In this document: piece by piece, positions 23,686 through 31,575 of the stretch
How the letters are laid out: every line of letters begins with the position of its first letter
How positions within the stretch are numbered: position 1 is the stretch's first letter
Assembly: GCF_001293735.1 (NCBI RefSeq)
Contig: NZ_BCAH01000005.1
Span: 1 to 64,000, forward strand
Length of the DNA stretch: 64,000 nt
Direction: 5' to 3'
Source: Limosilactobacillus gorillae
Lineage (GTDB): Bacteria > Bacillota > Bacilli > Lactobacillales > Lactobacillaceae
Notes under the pieces: model-generated
What the model saw: the letters and a program-made list of their open reading frames with translations, nothing else
What the model was told of the DNA's origin: nothing
Database searches by the model: none
Translations under genes and position numbers: made by a program

Positions 23686-25380
23686 CTAGACTTTAGCGGC
23701 ACTGGTCCCAGCCACGTAACCGGACGCAAAACTCCACGAATTCATCATACTTGGCATCGAATCCCGGCCGTTGGCCCCCCCAACAATTTCACCAGCCCCG
23801 TAAAGATGGGTTACCGGCTGATTATCTTTGTTTAGTAGGTGCATATTATCGTCGGCCATGTAGCCTCCAAGCGAAGTGGCAAACCGGTCACGTTGTTCAA
23901 CCAAGTAGTAGGTGTCGCCCTCAAACTGATGCATATATTCAGCAGCACGTCCAAACTCAGGGTCCTCCCCCTGTGCAGCAAACGATTCGTAATCCGTAAC
24001 CGTCTTGGCTAAGTTCTGCGCGTCCACCCCGGCTTTTTGAGCAACTTCTTGCAGGCTCCCCTTAACTAAAATCGGCCGCTTCTTTCCATCATTAGCCAAG
24101 TAGTCAGCAATTTCTTGTTCGGAGAAGTCGTGCAAAATTAACAGCTTGTAGACCTCGTCCCAAGTTCGTTGATCCATTAACAGGTAAGCCACCCGTCCTG
24201 GTTGCTTGAGAACCTGATTCCGCAGCTTGGTGTAAACATCAGATTCGTTGACAATCCGCTGACCAGCTTGGTTAACGTAGATCGCCCCCATGTCAGTGGC
24301 TAACTTGGAAGCGTAAGTAGTTAACTTAGCAATACCGGGTTCAACTTCCAGCCCATGCGGGTAAACCTTATACCAGTTAAGGTCATGTGTCTTCAAGTGA
24401 AGATCCTTAGCAAAGGTATAGGAGTCCCCCGTCGACGTTAGCGGTCCATAATAATCTATTCCTGTATTCCATCCTTCGTTATAGGCCTTGGCACCATAAC
24501 CGCCAGAAGCCAAGACCACGCTCTTTGCGTAGATCTTAGTTTCGGTATTCTTACCACCACACCAGAGTCCCACTAAGGAGCCATCATCATTTTGCAGTAT
24601 TCCCTCAACCCGGCAGTCAGTTAAAATCGTTCCGCCCTTTTTAACAAAGGCGTCGGCAACCTTAGTGATGAATTCATAACTACTTGAGGATGGCAACTCA
24701 ATTTGGCGATTAACAGAGTGCTCTGGTGTTTGAGTTTGGGCCTTTTGGTAATCTAGATCAGCAAAGTCAGCAATAAAATCAATTGCGGCGCCGACGTTAT
24801 TCGCCAACAGCCGTGACAATGCCGGGTAGTTGGTCTGCTCGCTTTCCCGGGCAATGTCATCGACCAATCGTTCAGGGCTATCTTGGTCCGCAACGGCCCC
24901 AAAAATCCGCTTAGCAGTTTTCGAACCCGTTGCTACCACGTTAGAACCGTTTAAAATGGTTGCCCCACCAAGGTAGCCATTCTTTTCGACAAGAATAACC
25001 TTTTTCCCAAGGCTTAATGCTCGACAAGCCGCCATCAGCCCAGCTCCCCCCGAGCCAACTACTAAGACATCGGTAGTCAGGGTCTGTTCCTGTTTACTTT
25101 GGGGAGCAGGAGCCGGGAAGTTATAACCCTGCTCCTCCAACACTTTATCGGCAGAATCAAGGATCGACTGGGTCATTTGGCTGGCTCCGGCAATGGCATC
25201 GATCTTAAAGGATTGTTCTTGCAAGACGTTGTTCTTTAGCTTACCAAATACTTGCTTAAAAATAGCGGGCGTCTCGGTGTGTTTATCTACCGAAAGATCG
25301 CTAATTGTTTGGCCCTCAACTTCAACGGTTAAATCAATTTCGCCGTTATGTCCAAAGGCCTTAACGGGATACTTACTCAT
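23686..25380 (-). CDS. FMN-binding/FAD-dependent reductase (fumarate reductase-like flavoprotein)
   Basis: 564 residues from the ATG at 25380 (AGGAGG, spacing 8). An in-frame ATG at 25428 also has a usable AAAGGTGG and would add 16 residues. An N-terminal FMN-binding domain (about 1-75) has DAIAGASQMT, the covalent-FMN-type motif with Ser in the acceptor position. It is followed by the FAD domain (TDVLVVGSGGAGLMAA) and the C-terminal capping region typical of flavocytochrome c/fumarate reductases. No signal peptide or haem motifs, so it is cytosolic. Such enzymes reduce the C=C bond of unsaturated acids; shikimate is one, and the neighbours make it the best guess. Confidence 0.88.
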   Translation of the reverse strand: MSKYPVKAFGHNGEIDLTVEVEGQTISDLSVDKHTETPAIFKQVFGKLKNNVLQEQSFKIDAIAGASQMTQSILDSADKVLEEQGYNFPAPAPQSKQEQTLTTDVLVVGSGGAGLMAACRALSLGKKVILVEKNGYLGGATILNGSNVVATGSKTAKRIFGAVADQDSPERLVDDIARESEQTNYPALSRLLANNVGAAIDFIADFADLDYQKAQTQTPEHSVNRQIELPSSSSYEFITKVADAFVKKGGTILTDCRVEGILQNDDGSLVGLWCGGKNTETKIYAKSVVLASGGYGAKAYNEGWNTGIDYYGPLTSTGDSYTFAKDLHLKTHDLNWYKVYPHGLEVEPGIAKLTTYASKLATDMGAIYVNQAGQRIVNESDVYTKLRNQVLKQPGRVAYLLMDQRTWDEVYKLLILHDFSEQEIADYLANDGKKRPILVKGSLQEVAQKAGVDAQNLAKTVTDYESFAAQGEDPEFGRAAEYMHQFEGDTYYLVEQRDRFATSLGGYMADDNMHLLNKDNQPVTHLYGAGEIVGGANGRDSMPSMMNSWSFASGYVAGTSAAKV

Positions 25381-25488
25381 TCCAAAATCCTCCTGATTAC
25401 GAAATGCTACCTTCTGTTGCACGGTCATTGTAAACCACCTTTCCCCAGGAAAACTAATTGAGGAATTCGATACCTATAATCAAAAAAA

Positions 25489-25523
25489 TCTATGAAAGAA
25501 CCCTTAAAAAGGTTCCCTCATAG
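25489..25523 (-). terminator. Terminator after the LysR gene
   Basis: Minus strand: nested arms CTATGA...TCATAG and GAACC...GGTTC with an A/T-rich loop. Confidence 0.6.
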
Positions 25524-25529
25524 ACATAA

Positions 25530-26417
25530 CTAAACAAATCTTTGTTTTTTGACATAATCAATGAACTTTTGGGCGGCCGGGCTTTGATAGTGCTCCTTTA
25601 GTACCGCCATGTAGACAAAACGATGCCACTGTGGGTAGGCAATCGGAATTTTAACTAAATCTAAGCGATCCATGTTGTCCATCTGCGGAACAATCCCAAT
25701 CCCAAAGCCAGCCGCAACTAACCCCGCTACTTCAATATCTTCCGACACCGAGTACGAAGACATCGGCGACCGGCCACACAGCGCGTATAGGTTATTAAGC
25801 TCACTGGATAGGCCAGTGTTAGAAGCATAAGTAATATGGGGGTATGCAAAGGTATCTTGAAGGTTAACAGACTTTAGCTTAGCAAGCGGGTGATCCTTTG
25901 GGGTAATTAAGTACAGTTTCTGTTCTAAAACAGGATAGTAGTCGATATCAGTTTGGGTATCGACTTTTGAACAAAAGCAAATATCATACTGTTCATTACG
26001 AAGTCCTTCAATGATAGCTTGGGAAAAACCAGGCGTCGGAGCGAACTCAAAGTGGATTGAATCGTCCTGGGTAGCATCCAAAAAGTCCCGTAATAAGTGC
26101 GGTAAAAAGTAGCTTCCCAAAATCCGTAGGGAAGAGATTCGAACACGAAACCCCTCCTGTTCAATTTGGTGGATCCGTTCAACGGCGCGATTAATCACTT
26201 CAACGGCCTTATCGCTTTCCTGAACAAAAATCCGCCCATTGGTGGTCAACTTAACGTTCCGCCCTGTCTTTTCAAACAAGGTGATCCCTAGTTGGCTCTC
26301 AAGAGTTTTAATCGCGTAGGAGAGGGTTGGCTGAGTGATGTTTAACATCTTAGCAGCCTTAGTATAGTTCTCCGTTTGTGCAAGAATGCTCAAATAGTGG
26401 AGTTGGTCAAGATTCAT
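25530..26417 (-). CDS. LysR-family transcriptional regulator
   Basis: 295 residues. N-terminal winged HTH (MNLDQLHYLSILAQTENYTKAAKMLNITQ at 1-29 as a region) and a C-terminal periplasmic-binding-like effector domain (about 90-290). It lies between two gene groups: divergent from the TIM-barrel/SDR/MFS operon and upstream of, co-directional with, the flavoprotein-aroE-aroD operon. The position is typical of a pathway-specific activator sensing a small acid; quinate or shikimate is an inference from context. Confidence 0.9.
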   Translation of the reverse strand: MNLDQLHYLSILAQTENYTKAAKMLNITQPTLSYAIKTLESQLGITLFEKTGRNVKLTTNGRIFVQESDKAVEVINRAVERIHQIEQEGFRVRISSLRILGSYFLPHLLRDFLDATQDDSIHFEFAPTPGFSQAIIEGLRNEQYDICFCSKVDTQTDIDYYPVLEQKLYLITPKDHPLAKLKSVNLQDTFAYPHITYASNTGLSSELNNLYALCGRSPMSSYSVSEDIEVAGLVAAGFGIGIVPQMDNMDRLDLVKIPIAYPQWHRFVYMAVLKEHYQSPAAQKFIDYVKKQRFV

Positions 26418-26462
26418 AGAAAAAATGCCCTCCTTTACGGTACAAAACCAGTTAACCTATAG

Positions 26463-26521
26463 AAATTTTAAAATTTAACACTCAATAAATCAATTAGACC
26501 TTAGCTAAGAAAGCGTTTTAT
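26463..26521. promoter_or_regulatory. LysR/TIM-barrel divergent control region
   Basis: An AT palindrome AAATTTTAAAATTT (26463-26476) is a candidate LysR site. A cre-like site at 26508-26521 (minus strand ATAAAACGCTTTCT, two mismatches) lies upstream of the TIM-barrel gene. Confidence 0.4.
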
Positions 26522-26578
26522 ATTAGGACATATAGAACCATTGATAACTAAATCACAAATGCTTGGAGGTACCTAACA

Positions 26579-27418
26579 TTGAGTAAAACATATCCAATTA
26601 CCGTTAGTTCATGGACTTTAGGTGACCAATGCTCATTTGCAGACCGGTGTCGTGCCGCTGTGCAGGCCGGCTACGACGGAATTGGTCTGCGGGCCGAAAC
26701 CTACGTGGATGCCTTAAATGAGGGTTTAACTGACCAGGATATCTTAAATCTCTTGGCCGAAAATAACCTTCGCTGTACCGAAGTCGAGTACATCGTTCAA
26801 TGGTGTGAAGAACCCCGCTCCTATGAAGAAAAGTATAAGGAACAGGTTTGCTTTCACATGTGTGATCTCTTCGGGGTGGAACACATTAACACTGGGCTGA
26901 TGGAGAACTATTCTGTTGACTACATGGCTAAAAAACTCCAAGAACTTGCCAAACGGGCCGGTAAGTACACCATCGCCTTAGAACCAATGCCTTACAGTGG
27001 AATGAACGACCTAAAGAAGACCTGGGCAATCGTTCAAAAGGCTGACTGCGACAATGTCAAAATGTTACTTGATACTTGGCACTGGTACCGGGCCGGTCAA
27101 CCTTACGACCTCTTAACCAAGGAACAGGCTAAAAAGGTCGTTTCAATCCAACTAGATGATGCTTACGAACGCCCTTACGCCGAGACAGTCTTGCGAGACG
27201 AGTCAATGCACGACCGTTTAGCACCTGGTGTCGGCTCTGCTGGTACCGAAGCCTTCATTAAAATGATCAAAGATGCTGGCGTTGATCCAAAGGTAATCGG
27301 GGTCGAAGTTATTTCTGACCAATACATGGCTAAGGGAATCGACTGGGTTGCTAAGTACACTTACGACAATACAATTCGTGCCCTGCAAAACGCCTGGCCG
27401 GAAATCTTAACGGATTAG
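26579..27418 (+). CDS. TIM-barrel protein, 3-dehydroshikimate dehydratase-like
   Basis: 279 residues of the xylose-isomerase-like/AP-endonuclease-2 fold. Putative metal ligands are Glu135 (ALEPMP), Asp165 and His168 (LLDTWHWYRAG), Gln191 (SIQLDD) and Glu243 (GVEVIS). As I recall, the 3-dehydroshikimate dehydratase domain of QsuB uses Glu134, Asp165, Gln191 and Glu239, a close positional match. Such enzymes turn 3-dehydroshikimate into protocatechuate. A sugar epimerase remains possible. Start codon TTG with GGAGG 8-9 nt upstream. First gene of an operon with an SDR and an MFS transporter. Confidence 0.75.
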   Translation: MSKTYPITVSSWTLGDQCSFADRCRAAVQAGYDGIGLRAETYVDALNEGLTDQDILNLLAENNLRCTEVEYIVQWCEEPRSYEEKYKEQVCFHMCDLFGVEHINTGLMENYSVDYMAKKLQELAKRAGKYTIALEPMPYSGMNDLKKTWAIVQKADCDNVKMLLDTWHWYRAGQPYDLLTKEQAKKVVSIQLDDAYERPYAETVLRDESMHDRLAPGVGSAGTEAFIKMIKDAGVDPKVIGVEVISDQYMAKGIDWVAKYTYDNTIRALQNAWPEILTD

Positions 27419-27434
27419 ATAGGAGGAATGCAAT

Positions 27435-28262
27435 ATGACAAAATGGCTAAACTTACAGGATAAAGTTGTCGTTGTCACAGGAGCCGTTGGTGGTATGGGA
27501 ACCAAGTTTACCGAGGACTTTGCTGCCCAAGGATCTAAGGTGGTCTTAATGGACCTGTTAGAAGACAAGTTAAATACCCGGGCCAAGGAGTTAGCTGATC
27601 GTTACGGGATTGAAACTCTGGCAATTGTTGCCAACGCAACTAAAGAAGATGAAGTCAATGCCGCCGTGGCCAAGGTGGTTGCTACTTTTGGCCGGGTTGA
27701 CATTCTGGTTAACACCGCCTCAATTCTGCGCTTCTCACCACTAGAAGATTTATCAGTTGATGAATGGCAAACCGCCGTGGACATTAACTTGAACGGCTAC
27801 TTCATCACCTCCCAAGCCTTTGGTAAGCAAATGATTAAGCAAAAGTCAGGGACCATGGTCCACATCTCTACAGTTGCCGGGATCTTCCCGGAAACTTATT
27901 CTGGTGCCTACTCTACCACTAAGGCCGGTGTTTTAATGATGTCTAAACAAATGGCTGCTGAATGGGGACAGTTTGGGATCCGTAGCAACTGTGTTCTTCC
28001 ATGTCTGGTGGAAACTCCAATGTCACACGCCTTTTACACGGATCCCGAGGTCCAAAAAGGGCGCTCCCGCCTCGTTGCCAGCAAGCGAATTGGTAAGTTA
28101 GAGGATATTTCTAACGCTGTCTTGTACCTCGCTAGCGACCGCTCTGACTACACAAACGGAGCCGAACTCCGAGTTGATGGTGGTTTAAGTATTATGATGC
28201 AGGATATGATTCCAAAACCGGGTGGTCGTCGTCAGTACGCGATTGACCACCACCAGAAGTAA
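27435..28262 (+). CDS. Short-chain dehydrogenase/reductase
   Basis: 275 residues of the classical SDR family: TGAVGGMGTKF cofactor loop, NTAS motif, and catalytic Ser/Tyr/Lys in HISTVAG and YSTTK. The acidic residue after strand 2 (VVLMDLLEDK) suggests NAD preference. Strong ribosome binding site AGGAGG, 16 bp after the TIM-barrel gene. In this cluster an alicyclic-acid dehydrogenase is plausible; the substrate is not determined. Confidence 0.88.
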   Translation: MTKWLNLQDKVVVVTGAVGGMGTKFTEDFAAQGSKVVLMDLLEDKLNTRAKELADRYGIETLAIVANATKEDEVNAAVAKVVATFGRVDILVNTASILRFSPLEDLSVDEWQTAVDINLNGYFITSQAFGKQMIKQKSGTMVHISTVAGIFPETYSGAYSTTKAGVLMMSKQMAAEWGQFGIRSNCVLPCLVETPMSHAFYTDPEVQKGRSRLVASKRIGKLEDISNAVLYLASDRSDYTNGAELRVDGGLSIMMQDMIPKPGGRRQYAIDHHQK

Positions 28263-28270
28263 AACGTAAC

Positions 28271-28307
28271 AAAAAAGCGGCCAGTTAATTTGAAGGTCGC
28301 TTTTTTT
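28271..28307 (+). terminator. Intra-operon hairpin between SDR and MFS genes
   Basis: AAAAAAGCGGCC, loop, GGTCGCTTTTTTT (one mismatch). It should reduce read-through into the transporter gene, which may be its function. Confidence 0.75.
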
Positions 28308-28325
28308 CAACAAGAGGTATCAAAA

Positions 28326-29522
28326 ATGAAAAAGCAAAGCTACGCCGGTGTCGCCATCGCCGTTTACATTAACTACGCAATCGTGGGAATGGCCACGATC
28401 TTCATCTCCCAGTACAGTACCTACTTTCAAAAAGCATGGCATACCAACGTCAAAGGCATTTCCCTGGTATTAGCCGCCGTAGGATTAGGGCGACTATTCA
28501 CCATCTTCTTAGCCGGCTCCGTTTCCGATAGGATTGGGCGACGTAAAACCATGTTAATCTCCATGATTTCTGACGTTATCTTCTTATTAGGAGCGGCCCT
28601 CGCTCATAACATGATCGTTGCTGCCATTGCCGCTATCTTCTTCGGTTTCACCAACTCGTTTGGGGATACCTCCAGTTACCCGGCACTTACTGACGCCTTT
28701 CCAACCAGGGCAGCCACAATGAACTCCTTAGTTAAGGCCTTCATGTCCTTAGCCCAGTTTCTCTTCCCATTTTGGGTCTCAACCGTCAGCAATGCTTTCG
28801 TTACAGCCGTTTGCCTATCTATTTTCTTAGTCCTTGATATGCTCTATATCTGTAAAATTCAATTTGCTTCCCAGGATAAGGAAGAACAACTCGAAAAAAT
28901 CAAAAACGACGAACACATTGAAGAACCATCTAGTAAGGTTAAGCCATCCATGGCCATTGACGGTGCCCTTCTTATTGCAATGGGGTTCACAATCTGTTTC
29001 ACCTTCTATGTTTTCTCTCAATACCTTCCAAACTTTGGAACAAGCGTGTTAGGGGTATCTCCCAACCAGGCCAAAACTTTAGTTTCCTTTTACGCCATGG
29101 CTTCTATGATTTCCGTCTTCGTCACGGCCTTCCTAGTTACCAGGATCAAGCACCTGGTCTTGATTAGTATCTATGGTACAGTTTCAGCCTTGGCTCTGTT
29201 TATGATGATTTTAACACCATCCCTAACAACCGCCCGAATCGGAAGCATTGTCATTGGCTTCTTTGCAGCTGGCGGGATTTGGCAAGTCGGCTTAGCTATT
29301 TTGACTAGCTACTTCCCCACTGGGAATGGAAAGTTAACCTCCTATTATTCCTTCATGGCCTCCGTTACTTACTTTGTTGGCCCACTAGTCTCCAGCTTCG
29401 TAATTAGTGACACCGCAGCCAGTGTCCTGACGGTTTTCTGGATCACGGCAATTATTGCTGCCGCAACGATCGTAATTGCTGTATGGCTCTTAGTACGTAA
29501 TACGCGTTACCATTTCGAATAA
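28326..29522 (+). CDS. MFS transporter
   Basis: 398 residues, 12 predicted helices with a charged loop in the middle (about 185-215). GSVSDRIGRRKT after helix 2 is the classical MFS loop motif. Start chosen at the ATG at 28326 after AAGAGG; an upstream TTG overlaps the terminator hairpin. As the third gene of the TIM-barrel/SDR operon it is the likely importer of the substrate, possibly a hydroaromatic acid. Confidence 0.85.
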   Translation: MKKQSYAGVAIAVYINYAIVGMATIFISQYSTYFQKAWHTNVKGISLVLAAVGLGRLFTIFLAGSVSDRIGRRKTMLISMISDVIFLLGAALAHNMIVAAIAAIFFGFTNSFGDTSSYPALTDAFPTRAATMNSLVKAFMSLAQFLFPFWVSTVSNAFVTAVCLSIFLVLDMLYICKIQFASQDKEEQLEKIKNDEHIEEPSSKVKPSMAIDGALLIAMGFTICFTFYVFSQYLPNFGTSVLGVSPNQAKTLVSFYAMASMISVFVTAFLVTRIKHLVLISIYGTVSALALFMMILTPSLTTARIGSIVIGFFAAGGIWQVGLAILTSYFPTGNGKLTSYYSFMASVTYFVGPLVSSFVISDTAASVLTVFWITAIIAAATIVIAVWLLVRNTRYHFE

Positions 29523-29566
29523 AAATAGCATAATAACTATCCCCGCTTTAGTTTTACCATCCGTAT

Positions 29567-29620
29567 AAAAAGCACCCCAGGATTATTAGACAGAAATCTA
29601 ATAATCCTGGGGTGCTTAAT
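29567..29620. terminator. Long perfect hairpin between MFS gene and ptsI
   Basis: Arms of 21 nt (29570-29590 and 29597-29617) with a 6-nt loop. The T-tract is better on the minus strand, so it chiefly ends ptsI transcription. Confidence 0.85.
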
Positions 29621-29666
29621 AATCGCCAGCAAGGATGTTGGTGCAAAAAGAGAGTTGCTTAGCAGA

Positions 29667-31388
29667 TTAGTTTAACTTGCTCTTAACGAATTTTTGGACT
29701 TCCTCAACGGTTGCGCAGTTAGCAATAATTTCATCAACGTAACCCGCCCATTCCTTAGTATCAAGCTTCTTCATCATGCTCCGGGTGCGGAGGATGGAGG
29801 TTGCGGACATGGAGTATTCATCAAGCCCCATCCCCATCAGGAGTGGCAATGCCATTTCGTCACCGGCCATTTCACCACACATAGCAGCCTTAGCACCATG
29901 TTCGTGGGCAGAGGTAATGACGTGCTTAATCAGGGATAAGAAGGCCGGGTTCAGCGGTTGGTAAAGGTAGGAAACTGCTTCATTCCCACGATCAGCAGCA
30001 AAGCTGTATTGAATAAGGTCATTAGTCCCAATGGAGAAGAAATCAACTTCCTCGGCTAATTGACCGGCATTCAAAGCAGCCAGTGGGATTTCAATCATCA
30101 TCCCAATCTTAACGTCATCGCCCAGGCCGGGGTGCTCCTTTTGAACTTCCGCCTTGGCTTCTTCAAAGATCGCCTTAGCTTGACGCAGTTCAGCAACCGT
30201 TGCGATCATTGGGAACATGATCGATACTGGACCGAACTCAGAAGCCCGTACCAGAGCCCGCAATTGGGTCTTGAAGAGTTCTGGCCGGTCCAGGCAAATC
30301 CGGATCGCCCGGTAACCAAGGAACGGGTTTTCTTCTTCTGGAAGTGGCATGTATTCCAATGGCTTGTCACCACCGATGTCCATGGTACGAACGACAACCG
30401 GCTTCCCATTCATACCAATCACAGCCTTCTTGTAGGCTTCAAACTGTTCGTCTTCACTTGGCATGTGGTCATTATCCATGTAGAGGAATTCACTCCGGAA
30501 AAGACCAACCCCATCAGCACCTTGCTTAACGGCGTCTTCCGTATCATCCGGCGTCCCAATGTTGGCGGCAATTTCAAATTCCTTACCATCCTTGGAAACG
30601 GATGGTGCATCAACCAGCTTAGCCCATTCAGCACGTTCTGCTTCAAAGGCGTCGGCCTTGGCTTCATATTCCTTAACTTGTTCGTCAGTTGGATCAACAA
30701 TGGTGTCCCCGTTTAGCCCGTCGACGATCATCATTTGACCGTGTTCAACGGAGGTCGTGATGTTATTTGAACCAACAATAGCCGGAATCCGCAGGGTCCG
30801 GGACATGATTGCCGCGTGGCTGGTCCGACCACCAAGATCGGTCACAATCCCCTTCACAAACTTAGCATCCATTTGAGAAGTATCGGATGGTGTAATTTCG
30901 TGGGCCACGATAACAACCGGACTGCTAATTCCAGCAATGTTTGGTAGGCGCTTGCCCAACAAGTGACTCATTGCCCGCTTAGCAACGTCCTTAACGTCAG
31001 CTGCCCGTTCTTGCATATAAGCGTTATCGGTCATCGCTGCCAGCATGTCAGCAAAGGTCGTCGTTACCTTATCAACAGCTTCTTCAGCCCCAACGTGATT
31101 GTTTTCAATGTCATCCTTGATTTGTCCCAGCATTTCAGGATCAGAAAGGATCGCAATGTGCGCATCAAAGACCCCTAGTTCTTCTTCACCAAGCCGGTCC
31201 TTTGCATTTTCCTTAATCTGCGTTAATTCTTCGATCGAGTCTTGGAAAGCCTTTTCTACCCGAGCATATTCAGCCGCCGTGTCCTCGACTTTTTTCTTGT
31301 CGTAGGACAGATCTGGGTCAACTAATAAGTAGGCTGGGGCAATCCCAATCCCATCACTAGCTGCAATTCCCTTCACATCTTTTGACAT
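29667..31388 (-). CDS. ptsI: PTS enzyme I (phosphoenolpyruvate-protein phosphotransferase)
   Basis: 573 residues, complete. The phosphorylated histidine is His191 in GGRTSHAAIMSR. The PEP-binding C-terminal domain has the expected RTMDIGGDKPL, MMIEIP and AAMCGEMAGD segments. It transfers phosphate from PEP to HPr. It is preceded by AGGAGG and its own promoter (TATAAT at 31447-31452), but not by ptsH, which in most Firmicutes lies directly upstream in the same operon. A cre-like site lies upstream of the -35 region. Confidence 0.95.
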   Translation of the reverse strand: MSKDVKGIAASDGIGIAPAYLLVDPDLSYDKKKVEDTAAEYARVEKAFQDSIEELTQIKENAKDRLGEEELGVFDAHIAILSDPEMLGQIKDDIENNHVGAEEAVDKVTTTFADMLAAMTDNAYMQERAADVKDVAKRAMSHLLGKRLPNIAGISSPVVIVAHEITPSDTSQMDAKFVKGIVTDLGGRTSHAAIMSRTLRIPAIVGSNNITTSVEHGQMMIVDGLNGDTIVDPTDEQVKEYEAKADAFEAERAEWAKLVDAPSVSKDGKEFEIAANIGTPDDTEDAVKQGADGVGLFRSEFLYMDNDHMPSEDEQFEAYKKAVIGMNGKPVVVRTMDIGGDKPLEYMPLPEEENPFLGYRAIRICLDRPELFKTQLRALVRASEFGPVSIMFPMIATVAELRQAKAIFEEAKAEVQKEHPGLGDDVKIGMMIEIPLAALNAGQLAEEVDFFSIGTNDLIQYSFAADRGNEAVSYLYQPLNPAFLSLIKHVITSAHEHGAKAAMCGEMAGDEMALPLLMGMGLDEYSMSATSILRTRSMMKKLDTKEWAGYVDEIIANCATVEEVQKFVKSKLN

Positions 31389-31410
31389 ATTATTGGTTCC
31401 TCCTAAAGTT

Positions 31411-31434
31411 TTAGTGTCAACCGTTTAACACTAA
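31411..31434 (-). promoter_or_regulatory. Inverted repeat in the ptsI leader
   Basis: TTAGTGT, 10-nt spacer, ACACTAA, between the -10 element and the ribosome binding site. It could be an operator or RNA hairpin. Confidence 0.35.
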
Positions 31435-31481
31435 TCAATACATCCCATTATAAACCGTTATCATTTTGAATGCTACCATAT

Positions 31482-31495
31482 ATTAAGCGGTTGCA
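31482..31495 (-). promoter_or_regulatory. cre-like site upstream of ptsI
   Basis: Minus strand TGCAACCGCTTAAT, one mismatch to TGNAANCGNWNNCW. Its place upstream of the promoter would suit CcpA activation rather than repression. Confidence 0.45.
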
Positions 31496-31518
31496 CGTAA
31501 CCGGTTTATATGAAGTAA

Positions 31519-31556
31519 CAAAAATAGGATGATTCCCTTTGAGAATCATCCTATCT
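31519..31556 (-). terminator. Terminator of the ribose operon
   Basis: ATAGGATGATTC, loop, GAATCATCCTAT, then T-run on the minus strand. Confidence 0.85.
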
Positions 31557-31575
31557 TATAGTGGCTGAAAGATGA

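Noticed and set aside
29567-29620. 21-bp perfect inverted repeat as a possible mobile-element end or attachment site
   Set aside because: The short loop, adjacent T-tract and position at two gene ends fit a terminator; no transposase or target duplication is present.
30060-30716. 218-codon frame antisense to ptsI
   Set aside because: Long antisense frames are common opposite highly biased genes; the composition is unlike a real protein and ptsI is certain.
31411-31434. ptsI leader inverted repeat as a cre site
   Set aside because: The CG core is out of register with the cre consensus; kept only as a generic inverted repeat.
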